From Paracraurococcus sp042666655 (GTDB lineage Bacteria > Pseudomonadota > Alphaproteobacteria > Acetobacterales > Acetobacteraceae), in the NCBI RefSeq assembly GCF_042666655.1, contig NZ_JBHTDE010000002.1, positions 124,001 through 188,000 of the forward strand: a stretch of DNA of 64,000 bases. Reading direction: 5' to 3'. The position numbers and the translations under genes are program-made. How positions within the stretch are numbered: the first letter of the stretch is position 1; every line of letters begins with the position of its first letter. This document shows positions 8,508-17,076 of the stretch, one piece after another. The notes under the pieces were generated by a model. It saw nothing but the letters and a program-made list of their open reading frames with translations. It was not told where the DNA came from and made no database searches.

Positions 8508-9257
8508 CTAGCGTCCCAGGTAGACTTCGATCACCCGTGGGTCGTTCTGCACATGGTCGATGCTGCCCTCGGACAGCATCGAGCCCTCGCACAGCACGGT
8601 CACCTTGCTGCCCAGCGCGCGGACGAATTCCAGGTCGTGCTCCACCACCACCACGCTGCGGGCCCCGGCGATGCGGACCAGCAAGGCGGCGGTATGCTCG
8701 GTCTCCTGGTCGGTCATGCCGGCCACGGGCTCGTCCACCAGCAGCAATTCGGGATCCTGCATCAGCAGCATGCCGATCTCCAGCCATTGCCGCTGGCCAT
8801 GGCTCAGCACGCCGGCGCGGTCCTGCGCCCGGGCGGTCAGCCCGACCTCCTCCATCGTCGCCTCGATCTTCCGCCGTGCCGCACCCGACAGCACCCAGCG
8901 CAGGCAGGCGAAGGGGCCACGCGGCGCCTTCAGGGCGAGCTCCAGGTTCTCGAACACCGTCAGCGCGTCGAACATCGTCGGCTTCTGGAATTTCCGGCCG
9001 ATGCCGAGATTGGCGATGGTCGCCTCGTCCAGCTTGGTCAGGTCATGCTGGTGGAAGCGGACCACCCCCTCGTTCGGCCTTGTTTTGCCGGTGATGACGT
9101 CCATCATCGTCGTCTTGCCGGCGCCGTTCGGGCCGATGATGGCGCGCAGCTCGCCCGGCTCGACGAAGAGCGAGAGGTTGTTCAGTGCCTTGAAGCCGTC
9201 GAAGGTGACCGAGACACCGTCGAGGTAGAGGACGGGGTTGCCGCTGCCACCGCTCAT
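8508..9257 (-). CDS. urtD: Urea ABC transporter ATP-binding subunit UrtD
   Basis: A 249-aa LivG-type ATPase: Walker A GPNGAGKTT (about 42-50), signature LSHGQRQWLEI, Walker B LLLVDEPVAGMTDQE, and the switch VVVVEHDLEFVR. The start is the ATG at 9257, whose ATGA overlaps the urtC stop; longer readings upstream are out-of-gene extensions. SHGQ in place of SGGQ and the PVAGMTDQE segment are usual for UrtD. Confidence 0.93.
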   Translation of the reverse strand: MSGGSGNPVLYLDGVSVTFDGFKALNNLSLFVEPGELRAIIGPNGAGKTTMMDVITGKTRPNEGVVRFHQHDLTKLDEATIANLGIGRKFQKPTMFDALTVFENLELALKAPRGPFACLRWVLSGAARRKIEATMEEVGLTARAQDRAGVLSHGQRQWLEIGMLLMQDPELLLVDEPVAGMTDQETEHTAALLVRIAGARSVVVVEHDLEFVRALGSKVTVLCEGSMLSEGSIDHVQNDPRVIEVYLGR

Positions 9258-10348
9258 GACTTCGCCTTCGAGAGGAGGCCGATCAGGCCGCGCGGCAGGA
9301 ACAGCGTGACGGCGACGAAAAGTCCGCCGAGCGCGAAGAGCCAGAGGTCGGGTGCCACGGTGGTCAGCCAGGTCTTCAGAGCATTGACCGAGAAGGCGCC
9401 GAGCACCGCGCCCACCAGCGTGCCGCGGCCGCCGACCGCGACCCAGATGACGGCCTCGATCGAGTTGCCCGGGCTGAACTCCCCGGGGTTGATGATGCCG
9501 ACCTGCGGCACGTAGAGCGCCCCGGCGAGACCTGCGAGGATCGCCGAGAGCACGAAGACGAAGAGCTTGTGCTGGGTCACGTCGTAGCCGAGGAAGCGCA
9601 CCCGGCTTTCCGCGTCGCGGATCGCCACCAGCACGCGGCCGAGCTTGGACTGGGTGATGCGGGTGCAGAGGAAGAAGGCGGCCACCAGCAGCGCCAGCGA
9701 GGCATAGAACAGCATGGCCCGGGCGTTCGCCGTGTTCAGCGGCATGCCCAGCAGCTCCTTGAAGTCGGTGAAGCCGTTGTTGCCGCCAAAGCCCATGTCG
9801 TTGCGGAAGAAGGCCAGCATCAGCGCGTAGGTCATCGCCTGGGTGATGATCGAGAGATAGACGCCGGTGATGCGGCTGCGGAAGGCCAGGTACCCCACCA
9901 CCAGCGCCAGCAGCCCCGGCACCGCCATGGCCATGAACAGCGCATAGGGGAAGAGGTCGAAGCCCAGCCAGTACCAGGGCAGCTCCTTGTAGCCGAGGAA
10001 GACCATGAAATCCGGCAGGGTCGGATGGCCGTAGGAGCCGCGCGTGCCGATCAGCCGCATCAGGTGCATGCCGATGGCATAGCCGCCGAGCGTGAAGAAG
10101 GCGCCGTGGCCGAGCGACAGGATGCCGGCATAGCCCCAGGCCAGGTCGATCGCCAAGGCCAGGATGGCATAGGTGATCCACTTGCCGGTGATGCTGATGA
10201 TGAAATCGGACACATGCAGCGCGCTGTCGACCGGCAGCCGGTTCAGCGCCGGCAACGCCGCCAGCAGCAGCACCGCGCCGAGCAGCACCAGCCGCAGGGT
10301 CATCCGCCCGGCGCCGCCGGGCGCCGGGGAGGCGAGAGTGGCGCTCAC
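9254..10348 (-). CDS. urtC: Urea ABC transporter permease UrtC
   Basis: A LivM-type inner-membrane permease of about 364 aa with 8-10 hydrophobic helices. Family features include ITYAILALAIDLAWGYAG and LSLGHGAFFTLGGYA in the first third and the cytoplasmic EAA-like region VLVAIRDAESRVRFLGYD. I prefer the GTG at 10348, whose GTGA overlaps the urtB stop and which has AAGGGAAGGG upstream. The ATG at 10303 (349 aa) is the alternative and would give a more usual N-terminus (MTLRLVLLG). It forms the channel with UrtB. Confidence 0.92.
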   Translation of the reverse strand: MSATLASPAPGGAGRMTLRLVLLGAVLLLAALPALNRLPVDSALHVSDFIISITGKWITYAILALAIDLAWGYAGILSLGHGAFFTLGGYAIGMHLMRLIGTRGSYGHPTLPDFMVFLGYKELPWYWLGFDLFPYALFMAMAVPGLLALVVGYLAFRSRITGVYLSIITQAMTYALMLAFFRNDMGFGGNNGFTDFKELLGMPLNTANARAMLFYASLALLVAAFFLCTRITQSKLGRVLVAIRDAESRVRFLGYDVTQHKLFVFVLSAILAGLAGALYVPQVGIINPGEFSPGNSIEAVIWVAVGGRGTLVGAVLGAFSVNALKTWLTTVAPDLWLFALGGLFVAVTLFLPRGLIGLLSKAKS

Positions 10349-11913
10349 GATTCGGCGGCCCTTCCCTTCAGCGCGAACAGCCCCTTGGGCCGGCGCTGGA
10401 TGAACAGCATGATGGCGACGAGGACGAAGACCTTGGCCAGCACGGCGCCCGCCCAGGGCTCCAGCATCTTGTTGACCACGCCGAGGGTCAGCGCGCCGAC
10501 CAGCGTGCCGGCCAGCGAACCGACGCCGCCGAAGACCACCACCATGAAGCTGTCGATGATGTAGCCGGTCCCGAGATTGGGCGAGACGTTGTCGATCTGG
10601 CTGAGCGCGACGCCGGCGAGGCCCGCCAGACCGGACCCGAAGGCGAAGGTCATGGCATCCACCCGCCCGGTGCGGATGCCCATGGTGGCGGCGATGCGGC
10701 GGTTCTGCACCACCGCCCGCATCTCGAGCCCGAAGCGGGTCAGGCGGATGGCGGCGAAGACCATCGCCAGCACCGCCAGGCCGAAGAAGATGATCCACAG
10801 CCGGTTCTGCGTGACCGCCACGCCGCCCGGCAGGGTCAGCGTGCCCTGCATCCAGGACGGCGAGATGACTTCCCGGTTCTGCGCCCCGAAGGCGATGCGG
10901 ACCGCTTGCTGCAGGATCATGCCGACGCCGAAGGTCATCAGCAGCGTCTCCAGCGGCCGGCCGTAGAGATGCCGGATCAGCCCGCGTTCCAGCAGCGCGC
11001 CGGCGGCGGCGGTGACCAGGAAGGCGGCCGGCACCGCCAGCGGCAGCGCCCAGGGCGCCAGCCATGGCGTCCCGCGGCAGAGCTCCTGCACCACGAAGGT
11101 GGCATAGGCGCCCAGCATGACGAACTCGCCATGCGCCATGTTGATCACGCCCATGACGCCGAAGGTCACGGCAAGGCCGAGGGCGGCCAGCAGCAGCACC
11201 GACCCCAGCGAGAGGCCCTGGAACAGCGTCTCCGCCATCCGGCGGATTTGCAGCTGCTTGTCGATGGTGGCGATCGAGGCGTCGATGGCGGTGAGCAGCC
11301 CGGGATTGCCGGCGCGCGCCTCGATCAGCAGGGCGCGGGCCTCGACCGAGCCAGCGGCGCCGAGTCGCGCGATGGCGTCGCGCTTGGCGGATTCATCCGG
11401 GGCGACGAGCTGCGCCGCGGCGAGGGCGAGCTCCAGCTTGGCCCGCACTTCGGGGATCTGCTCCCGCGCGATGGCGGCCTGCAGCCGGGGCACGTCCTCG
11501 GCGCTGCGGCCGCGGAAGATGGCTTCGGCGGCGGCGCCGCGCTGCGCCGGGTCGGGCGAGACGAGCTGCAGCCGGCCGAGCGCGCCGCGCAGTGCCTGGC
11601 GGACGCGGTTGTTGAGCCGCACCGTCTCGGCGCCCACCGCATCGGCCGGCTGGCCGGTCGCGGTATCGAGGAAGCCGGCGCCTTCCGGCAGCAGCAGGCG
11701 GCCATCGGCCGTCTTCTGCAGCCTGCCCTCCTGGAGCGCCTGCAGCACTGGCAGGGCGCGCGGGTCGCCGAGCGCGCCGAGCCGGTCCACCGTGGCGGCG
11801 ATGTCGCTGAACCCGCCGGCCAAGCCGGGAAGCACGGCGGTGAAGGCATCCTGGGCACGGGCCGGCAGGGCCAGCAGCAGCAGGAGGACAATGCGGAGGA
11901 TGAAAACGGTCAT
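10345..11913 (-). CDS. urtB: Urea ABC transporter permease UrtB
   Basis: A 522-aa protein with the extended N-terminus typical of UrtB. A signal peptide (ILRIVLLLLLALPARAQ) is followed by about 200 soluble, Ala-rich helical residues predicted outside the membrane, then a LivH-like permease domain starting near MAETLFQGLSLGSVLLL with VINMAHGEFVMLGAY. Residues near MAFAFGSGLAGLAGV-type stretches form the transport core. The overlap with urtC is four bases. A strong hairpin separates urtA from urtB and probably lets binding protein be made in excess. Confidence 0.92.
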   Translation of the reverse strand: MTVFILRIVLLLLLALPARAQDAFTAVLPGLAGGFSDIAATVDRLGALGDPRALPVLQALQEGRLQKTADGRLLLPEGAGFLDTATGQPADAVGAETVRLNNRVRQALRGALGRLQLVSPDPAQRGAAAEAIFRGRSAEDVPRLQAAIAREQIPEVRAKLELALAAAQLVAPDESAKRDAIARLGAAGSVEARALLIEARAGNPGLLTAIDASIATIDKQLQIRRMAETLFQGLSLGSVLLLAALGLAVTFGVMGVINMAHGEFVMLGAYATFVVQELCRGTPWLAPWALPLAVPAAFLVTAAAGALLERGLIRHLYGRPLETLLMTFGVGMILQQAVRIAFGAQNREVISPSWMQGTLTLPGGVAVTQNRLWIIFFGLAVLAMVFAAIRLTRFGLEMRAVVQNRRIAATMGIRTGRVDAMTFAFGSGLAGLAGVALSQIDNVSPNLGTGYIIDSFMVVVFGGVGSLAGTLVGALTLGVVNKMLEPWAGAVLAKVFVLVAIMLFIQRRPKGLFALKGRAAES

Positions 11914-11930
11914 GATGCCCTTCGCAGGAT

Positions 11931-11957
11931 GGCGGCGCCGGGCGAGCCGGCGCCGCC
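11931..11957 (-). promoter_or_regulatory. Intercistronic hairpin between urtA and urtB
   Basis: A perfect 11-bp G/C stem (GGCGGCGCCGG, 11931-11941, with 11947-11957) has a 5-base loop and no T-run on either strand. It sits directly after the urtA stop and 18 bases before urtB. Such hairpins after a binding-protein gene usually stabilise the upstream mRNA or cause partial termination; which applies here is inference. Confidence 0.6.
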
Positions 11958-11968
11958 CCCGAGGCGGA

Positions 11969-13234
11969 TTACTTCTTCGCGCGGTTCGCGTTCTCGGGGA
12001 TGAAGGGCGACCAGTTCTCGGCCTTCACGACGCCAGGGGTCTTCCACACCGTGTTGATCTGGCCGTCGGCCTGGATCTCGCCGATCAGGACCGGCTTCGA
12101 CAGGTGGTGGTTCGGCAGCATCTCTTCCTCGAAGCCGCAGGGCGCCATGATCTTCTGCCCGATCAGCGCCGGCGTGACGGCGGCGACCGCGGTGGTCTTC
12201 GCCTTCTCGACCGCCTGCATCCACATCTTGAAGCCGGTGTAGGTGGCTTCCATCGGGTCGTTGGTGACGCGCTTCGGGTTCTTGATGTAGGCCTGCCACA
12301 TCGCCTTGAACTCTTCGTTCGGCTTGCCCGGCGTGGACATGAAGTAGTTCCAGGCGGCCAGGTGGCCGACCAGCGGCTTGGTGTCGATCCCGGCCAGCTC
12401 CTCCTCGCCGACCGAGAAGGCGACGCAGGGAATATCCTCGGCCTTGATGCCCTGGTTGCCCAGCTCGCGGTAGAAGGGGACGTTCGCGTCGCCGTTGATG
12501 GTCGAGACGATCGCGGTCTTCTTGCCCTCGCTGGCGAAGCGCTTCACCCGGGCGACGATGCCCTGCCAGTCGCTGTGCCCGAACGGGGTGTATTCCTCCA
12601 TGATGTCGGCATTGCCGATCCCCTTGGAGTTCAGGAAGCCGCGCAGGATGCGGTTGGTGGTGCGCGGGTAGACGTAGTCGGTGCCGAGCAGGACGATGCG
12701 CTTGGCCTCGCCGCCATCCTTCGACATCAGGTATTCGACCGCCGGGATCGCCTGCTGGTTCGGCGCGGCGCCGGTGTAGAAGATGTTCGGGCTCTCTTCC
12801 TCGCCTTCATACTGCACCGGGTAGAAGAGCAGGCCCTTGAGCTCCTCGAAGACCGGCAGCACCGACTTGCGGGAGACCGAGGTCCAGCAGCCGAAGGTCA
12901 CGTCCACCTTGTGGACCTGCAGCAGCTCGCGCGCCTTCTCGGCGAACAGCGGCCAGTTGGAGGCGGGGTCGACGACGACGGCTTCCAGCTTGCGGCCGAG
13001 CAGGCCACCCTTGCTGTTGGCGTACTCGACCATCATCAACACGGTGTCGCGCAGCGCGGTCTCGCTGATCGCCATGGTGCCGGACAGCGAGTGGAGCACG
13101 CCGACCTTGATCGGCGCGCCCTGGCCGAAGGCCGGCTGGATCATCGGCGCGGCCAGGCCGGCGCCGAGGCCCGCCAGCGCGGCGCGGCGCGTGAAGCTTG
13201 GGGACGTGGTAGTCATTCGGCTGTCGTTCCTCAT
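11969..13234 (-). CDS. urtA: Urea ABC transporter substrate-binding protein UrtA
   Basis: A 421-aa periplasmic binding protein of the FmdD/UrtA group. It has a twin-arginine style signal (FTRRAALAGLGAGLAAP), then IKVGVLHSLSGTMAISE, the conserved start of mature UrtA, and late motifs such as GQINTVWKTPGVVKAENWSP typical of urea/short-chain-amide binders. ATG at 13234 is the longest start. ATG at 13216, preceded by GAGGA, is an alternative that keeps the twin-arginine motif. It is first gene of urtABCDE and lies behind a sigma-54-like promoter. Confidence 0.94.
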   Translation of the reverse strand: MRNDSRMTTTSPSFTRRAALAGLGAGLAAPMIQPAFGQGAPIKVGVLHSLSGTMAISETALRDTVLMMVEYANSKGGLLGRKLEAVVVDPASNWPLFAEKARELLQVHKVDVTFGCWTSVSRKSVLPVFEELKGLLFYPVQYEGEEESPNIFYTGAAPNQQAIPAVEYLMSKDGGEAKRIVLLGTDYVYPRTTNRILRGFLNSKGIGNADIMEEYTPFGHSDWQGIVARVKRFASEGKKTAIVSTINGDANVPFYRELGNQGIKAEDIPCVAFSVGEEELAGIDTKPLVGHLAAWNYFMSTPGKPNEEFKAMWQAYIKNPKRVTNDPMEATYTGFKMWMQAVEKAKTTAVAAVTPALIGQKIMAPCGFEEEMLPNHHLSKPVLIGEIQADGQINTVWKTPGVVKAENWSPFIPENANRAKK

Positions 13235-13309
13235 CAGGCCTTGGCCTGTCCGGCCTTGGCGGCACGCGCCTGACCACCCCCTGTGGGTGCGCGGGCGCCA
13301 GAGAGGGTT

Positions 13310-13325
13310 AGCGAGAGTCGTGCCA
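13310..13325 (-). promoter_or_regulatory. Sigma-54 (-24/-12) promoter candidate for urtABCDE
   Basis: On the minus strand the bases read TGGCACGACTCTCGCT. The GG and GC dinucleotides are exactly 10 bases apart, and TGGCAC-N5-TCGCT differs from the RpoN consensus TGGCAC-N5-TTGCT at one position. It points at urtA, 75 bases before its start codon. Urea uptake operons are commonly under NtrC/RpoN nitrogen control, so the site fits its context. I could not recognise a clear NtrC-binding palindrome further upstream. Confidence 0.6.
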
Positions 13326-13669
13326 TTCCCGTCGGCGCTTGCTCAAGAGACCGGGAACACGAAATGCTCAAAATGCAGGCAGAAAACCGATACGGGGCCG
13401 TGCCGCTGCAAGCGGGCGGGGCAGACATTGTTCGAACCCGGCCCCCCCCCACCGGCGTGCGGACCAAGTGCACGCTACCCCCGATCTGCTCAGCCCACGG
13501 CCAGGCGGATCGCCGCGCCGCGCGGCATGCCCGCCGCTTGCCGGGCGAAGGCTGCCCCCCTACCGTCGCGGTCCGTCAGCCGGGGAGTGAGAATGATGCC
13601 GCATGCCGGATACGGGAGACTGGGTGAACGCGTAACCGTGCCGCCGTCGGGCCCGATGGGACGCTGCGC
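13326..13669. other. Divergent intergenic region urtA / MBL hydrolase
   Basis: Together with the bases down to 13235 this is a 435-base gap without a convincing gene. It contains less G/C-rich patches (13365-13390), a run of ten C at 13441-13450, and presumably the promoter of the plus-strand MBL gene. Short frames crossing it have poor codon bias and no ribosome binding sites. Confidence 0.5.
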
Positions 13670-14314
13670 ATGACCCTGAAGGCCGCGATTATCCCTGTAA
13701 CGACCTTCCAGCAAAACTGCTCGCTGTGGTGGGACGAAGCGACCGACGAGGGCGCGGTGGTCGATCCGGGCGGCGATGTCGACCGGATCCTGCAGGCGAT
13801 CGACGAGCTCAAGGTCAAGGTCTCCAGCATCCTGTTGACCCATGGCCACCTGGACCACGCGGGTGGTGCCGCGGCGCTGCAGGAAGGGTTGCCCGACCGA
13901 CCGCCGATCATCGGCCCCGACGCACGCGACCGCTTCCTGCTGGAAGGGATCGAGGCGCAGGGCGCGCAATACGGCTTCGCATCCCGCAATGTGACACCCG
14001 ACCGCTGGCTGACCGAAGGCGAGACGGTCTCGATCGCCGGCGAGGAATTCGCCGTCCTGCACTGCCCCGGCCATACGCCGGGACACCTGGTCTTCGTCAG
14101 CGAGGTGCTGCGCATCGCCATCGTCGGCGACGTGCTGTTCCAGGGCTCGGTCGGCCGGACCGACTTCCCCTATGGCGATCCGGGGGCGCTGATCCGCTCC
14201 ATCCACGACAAGCTGCTGCCGCTGGGCGACGACATCGCCTTCCTCTGCGGCCATGGCCCGGGCTCCAGCTTCGGCCAGGAGCGGCGCAGCAACCCCTTCC
14301 TCCGGGGCGGCTGA
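13670..14314 (+). CDS. MBL-fold metallo-hydrolase, glyoxalase II-like (YcbL type)
   Basis: A 214-aa cytoplasmic metallo-beta-lactamase-fold hydrolase. The metal ligands are clear: THGHLDHAGG (HxHxDH), CPGHTPGHLVF, GDVLFQGSVGRTDF and the terminal CGHGPGSSFGQERRSNPF, the last being characteristic of the short YcbL/glyoxalase II-like branch. It lacks the C-terminal helical domain of full GloB. The likely activity is thioester hydrolysis; the substrate is not known. It is divergent from urtA and convergent with the following ggt gene, nine bases apart. Confidence 0.9.
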   Translation: MTLKAAIIPVTTFQQNCSLWWDEATDEGAVVDPGGDVDRILQAIDELKVKVSSILLTHGHLDHAGGAAALQEGLPDRPPIIGPDARDRFLLEGIEAQGAQYGFASRNVTPDRWLTEGETVSIAGEEFAVLHCPGHTPGHLVFVSEVLRIAIVGDVLFQGSVGRTDFPYGDPGALIRSIHDKLLPLGDDIAFLCGHGPGSSFGQERRSNPFLRGG

Positions 14315-14323
14315 CCCTTCGGC

Positions 14324-15928
14324 TCAGTAGGCCGCCGCCCAGCCGTCCCGTCGCGGATCGCTGCCGGCCATGCGCACGCCGTTGTCGAGCACGCGGATCG
14401 CCTCGACGCTGCAGGGACCTTCCAGCGGCGGCACGACCTTCACGAGATGGCCGAGCCCCCGCAGTCCAGTGGCGGCGCCGGCCAGGCCGGCTTCCAGGGT
14501 CAGCACCGCATCGCCGGCATGCGGGTAGTTGGCGGGCTGGCCCGGCTGGTTGCTGGTCCAGCGCGGCATCTCCAGCGCCTGCTGCGGGTCGAGCCCGAAG
14601 ACCGCCATCGCCACCATGACCTGCAGGTTGACCTGCACCTGGTTATCCGCGCCCGGCGTGCCGAAGACGCCCCAGAGCCGGCCATCCTTGAACACCATCG
14701 GCGCGTTCATCGTGTGCCGCACCCGCATCCCCGGCCGCAGTCGGTTCGGGTGGCCGTCCTCCAGGTGCCAATAGGCCATGCGGTTGTTCAGCAGCACGCC
14801 GGTATCGCCCGCCGTCACGCCGCTGCCGAAGGCGGAATTGATCGACTGGATGGCCGAGACCGCATTGCCCGCCGCATCGACCACGCAGAAATAGGTGGTG
14901 TCGCTAGGTTTGTCCGGCCGCACCGGCAGGTCGGCCGCGCGATGCGGGTCGATCCGCGCCGCCTGTTTCGCCGCGTATTCCGCCGAGAGCAGGCGGGCAA
15001 GCGGGATATCGAGCCCGCGTGGATCGGCTCCCCAGCGCTCGCGGTCGAGGAAGGCACGCTTCTTCGCTTCCACCATCACGTGGATCAGTGCCGCGCTGTC
15101 CAGGTCATGCGCCGCCAAATCGAAGCGGTCGAGGATCGCCAACATCTGCAGGAAGGTGAAGCCGGTCGAATTCGGCGGCGTCTGCCGCACCTCGAAGCCG
15201 CGGAAGGGGATGGCGATGGGGGCCTGGACCTCGGCGGTGCAGGCGGCGAGGTCGGCGGCGGAGACCATGCCGCCCGCCGCGGCGATGGCGGCGGCCAGGC
15301 GTGCGGCCAGCCGGCCGCGGTAGAAGCCTTCCGCCCCCTCCGTGGCGATCGTCTCCAGCGTCTCCGCCAGTTCCGGCTGCACCACCAGCGCGCCGGGCGC
15401 CGGGGCCGCGCCATCCGTCAGGAAGCGCGCCGCGCTGGGGGCGCTGGCCCGCAGCTTCGCCAGGCAGTCGCCGGCGAAATGCGCGTAGGCGTGAGTTGCC
15501 GCGAAGCCGTCGCGCGCCGCCTCGATCGCCGGCGCCACCAGCCGCGGCCAGGGCAGGGTGCCGTGCCGCGCATGCAGCAGCGCCAGCCCTGCCAGCAACC
15601 CGGGTGTCGAAGTGCTGCGCGGCCCGGCGACCGGGATGCCGTCCCGATAGGCTTCGGACGTCGCCGACTGCGGCGCGGCGCCGGTGGCGTTGACGCAGAA
15701 GCCTGCCCGCCCGGCGAGATGGATGTTGAAGAACCCGTCGCCGCCGAGCCCGGACATGGCCGGCTCCACCACGCCCAGCAGCAGCGACACGGCGATGGTG
15801 GCATCTACCGCCGTCCCGCCCGCCCGCAACACGTCGAGGCCGGCCTGCGTCGCCACGGGATGGTTGGTGGCGACCGCGCCGCGGCGTCCCATGATCAACG
15901 GCCGGTGGCTGCGCAGGGCCGGATGCAT
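14324..15928 (-). CDS. Gamma-glutamyltransferase family protein
   Basis: A 534-aa Ntn-hydrolase. The N-terminal large-subunit part starts at GAVATNHPVATQAGLDVLRAGG and includes GLGGDGFFNIH and NSTGFTFLQML. The self-cleavage/catalytic site is DTTYFCVVD at about residue 344, where Thr becomes the new N-terminus of the small subunit. ATG at 15928 has GAGGGAG upstream; longer readings run through a non-coding stretch. No signal peptide is visible, so it may be cytoplasmic, unlike classical periplasmic GGT. Enzymes of this subgroup act on gamma-glutamyl compounds or on acylated substrates; the precise reaction is uncertain. Confidence 0.88.
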   Translation of the reverse strand: MHPALRSHRPLIMGRRGAVATNHPVATQAGLDVLRAGGTAVDATIAVSLLLGVVEPAMSGLGGDGFFNIHLAGRAGFCVNATGAAPQSATSEAYRDGIPVAGPRSTSTPGLLAGLALLHARHGTLPWPRLVAPAIEAARDGFAATHAYAHFAGDCLAKLRASAPSAARFLTDGAAPAPGALVVQPELAETLETIATEGAEGFYRGRLAARLAAAIAAAGGMVSAADLAACTAEVQAPIAIPFRGFEVRQTPPNSTGFTFLQMLAILDRFDLAAHDLDSAALIHVMVEAKKRAFLDRERWGADPRGLDIPLARLLSAEYAAKQAARIDPHRAADLPVRPDKPSDTTYFCVVDAAGNAVSAIQSINSAFGSGVTAGDTGVLLNNRMAYWHLEDGHPNRLRPGMRVRHTMNAPMVFKDGRLWGVFGTPGADNQVQVNLQVMVAMAVFGLDPQQALEMPRWTSNQPGQPANYPHAGDAVLTLEAGLAGAATGLRGLGHLVKVVPPLEGPCSVEAIRVLDNGVRMAGSDPRRDGWAAAY

Positions 15929-16076
15929 GGCGGGGCTCCCTCGATGAACGGCGGCATGCCAGCACGCCCGGCGCCGCGGCGAAAGCCCGCCGCCGCGGCT
16001 TGACGCGCCCGGCCCGGGATCGGATCGTCTTGCCGAACGCCGCGGCGCCGGAACGGCGACCGCGCAGGAGGAAACG

Positions 16077-17066
16077 ATGCGGACAGGAAGCGGCCTCTCG
16101 GCCGGGACGCGCCCGGGGCGCCGGGCGCTGCTGGCGGCCAGCCTCGCCGCACCCTTAGCCGCGAGGGCGCAGGCGCCCTGGCCGGACAAGCCGGTCCGCC
16201 TGCTGATCGGCTATCCCGCGGGCGGCCCGACCGACTTCGCCGCCCGCCTGCTGCAGCCGCATCTCCAGGCGCTCTGGGGCCAGCCGCTGGTGATCGAGAA
16301 CCGCCCCGGCGCGAGCGGCATCATCGCCTCGGAGGCCACGGTGCGCAGCCCGGCGGATGGCTATACCCTCCTCCTCGGCAACAGCCCGAACACCATCAAC
16401 CCGGCAATCATGCCTCGCATGCCCTACGACCCGGCCGAGCTGGCGCCAGTGGTGCTGATCTATATCTCGCCCACCGTGCTGTTCGTCGGTGCCGATTCGC
16501 CCTGGCACAGCGTGGCGGATGTCGTGGCGGCGGCGAAGTCCAGGCCGGGGCTTGCCTATGCCGTTTCCGGCACCGGCTCGCCGGGCCAGTTCGCCGGCGA
16601 GTCCTTCGCCCGCGCCGCCGGCATCGAGCTGACCGCCATTGCCTATCGCGGCGCGCCACCGGCGCTGACCGACGTCGTCGGCGGCCGGGTGCCGCTGACC
16701 TTCAGCACCCTGGCCGGCGCTTTCCCTCTGCTGCGCGACGGCAAGCTGCGCGCCCTGGCGGTCGCCGGCGACAGCCGTGTGGCGGCGCTGCCGGACCTGC
16801 CGACGCTGAAAGAATTGGGTTTCGACATCCCCGATTGCGGCGTCTGGTACGGGCTGATGGCGCCGGCGGCGACGCCACGGACGGTGCAGGAGAAGATCGC
16901 CGGCGATGTCATCGGCCTGCTGCGCCAGCCGGAGATCCAAGCCCGCTTCGTCGAACAGGCGGCGATCCCGGTGGGCGAGGGACCGGCCGCCTTCACCGCC
17001 CGCTACAATGCCGAGATCCCGCGCTGGAGCGCCATCGCCCGCGCCGCCGGCATCAAGGCCGAATAG
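16077..17066 (+). CDS. Tripartite tricarboxylate transporter substrate-binding protein (Bug family), copy 1
   Basis: A 329-aa periplasmic binding protein of the Bug/TctC family. After an Arg-rich signal segment (RPGRRALLAASLAAPLAARAQ) the mature part begins APWPDKPVRLLIGYPAGGPTDF. The usual VIENRPGASG and ADGYTLLLGN motifs follow. It is first of three tandem paralogues; the next starts 10 bases downstream. No TctA/TctB membrane subunits are nearby, so it must work with distant permeases or as a sensor/scavenger, as described for many Bug proteins. The ligand is unknown (carboxylates or related small molecules are typical). Confidence 0.9.
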   Translation: MRTGSGLSAGTRPGRRALLAASLAAPLAARAQAPWPDKPVRLLIGYPAGGPTDFAARLLQPHLQALWGQPLVIENRPGASGIIASEATVRSPADGYTLLLGNSPNTINPAIMPRMPYDPAELAPVVLIYISPTVLFVGADSPWHSVADVVAAAKSRPGLAYAVSGTGSPGQFAGESFARAAGIELTAIAYRGAPPALTDVVGGRVPLTFSTLAGAFPLLRDGKLRALAVAGDSRVAALPDLPTLKELGFDIPDCGVWYGLMAPAATPRTVQEKIAGDVIGLLRQPEIQARFVEQAAIPVGEGPAAFTARYNAEIPRWSAIARAAGIKAE

Positions 17067-17076
17067 GGAGACGACC

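Noticed and set aside
13441..13450. Run of ten C in the urtA/MBL gap
   Set aside because: Single homopolymer without context; could be a slip-prone tract but no gene frame depends on it.
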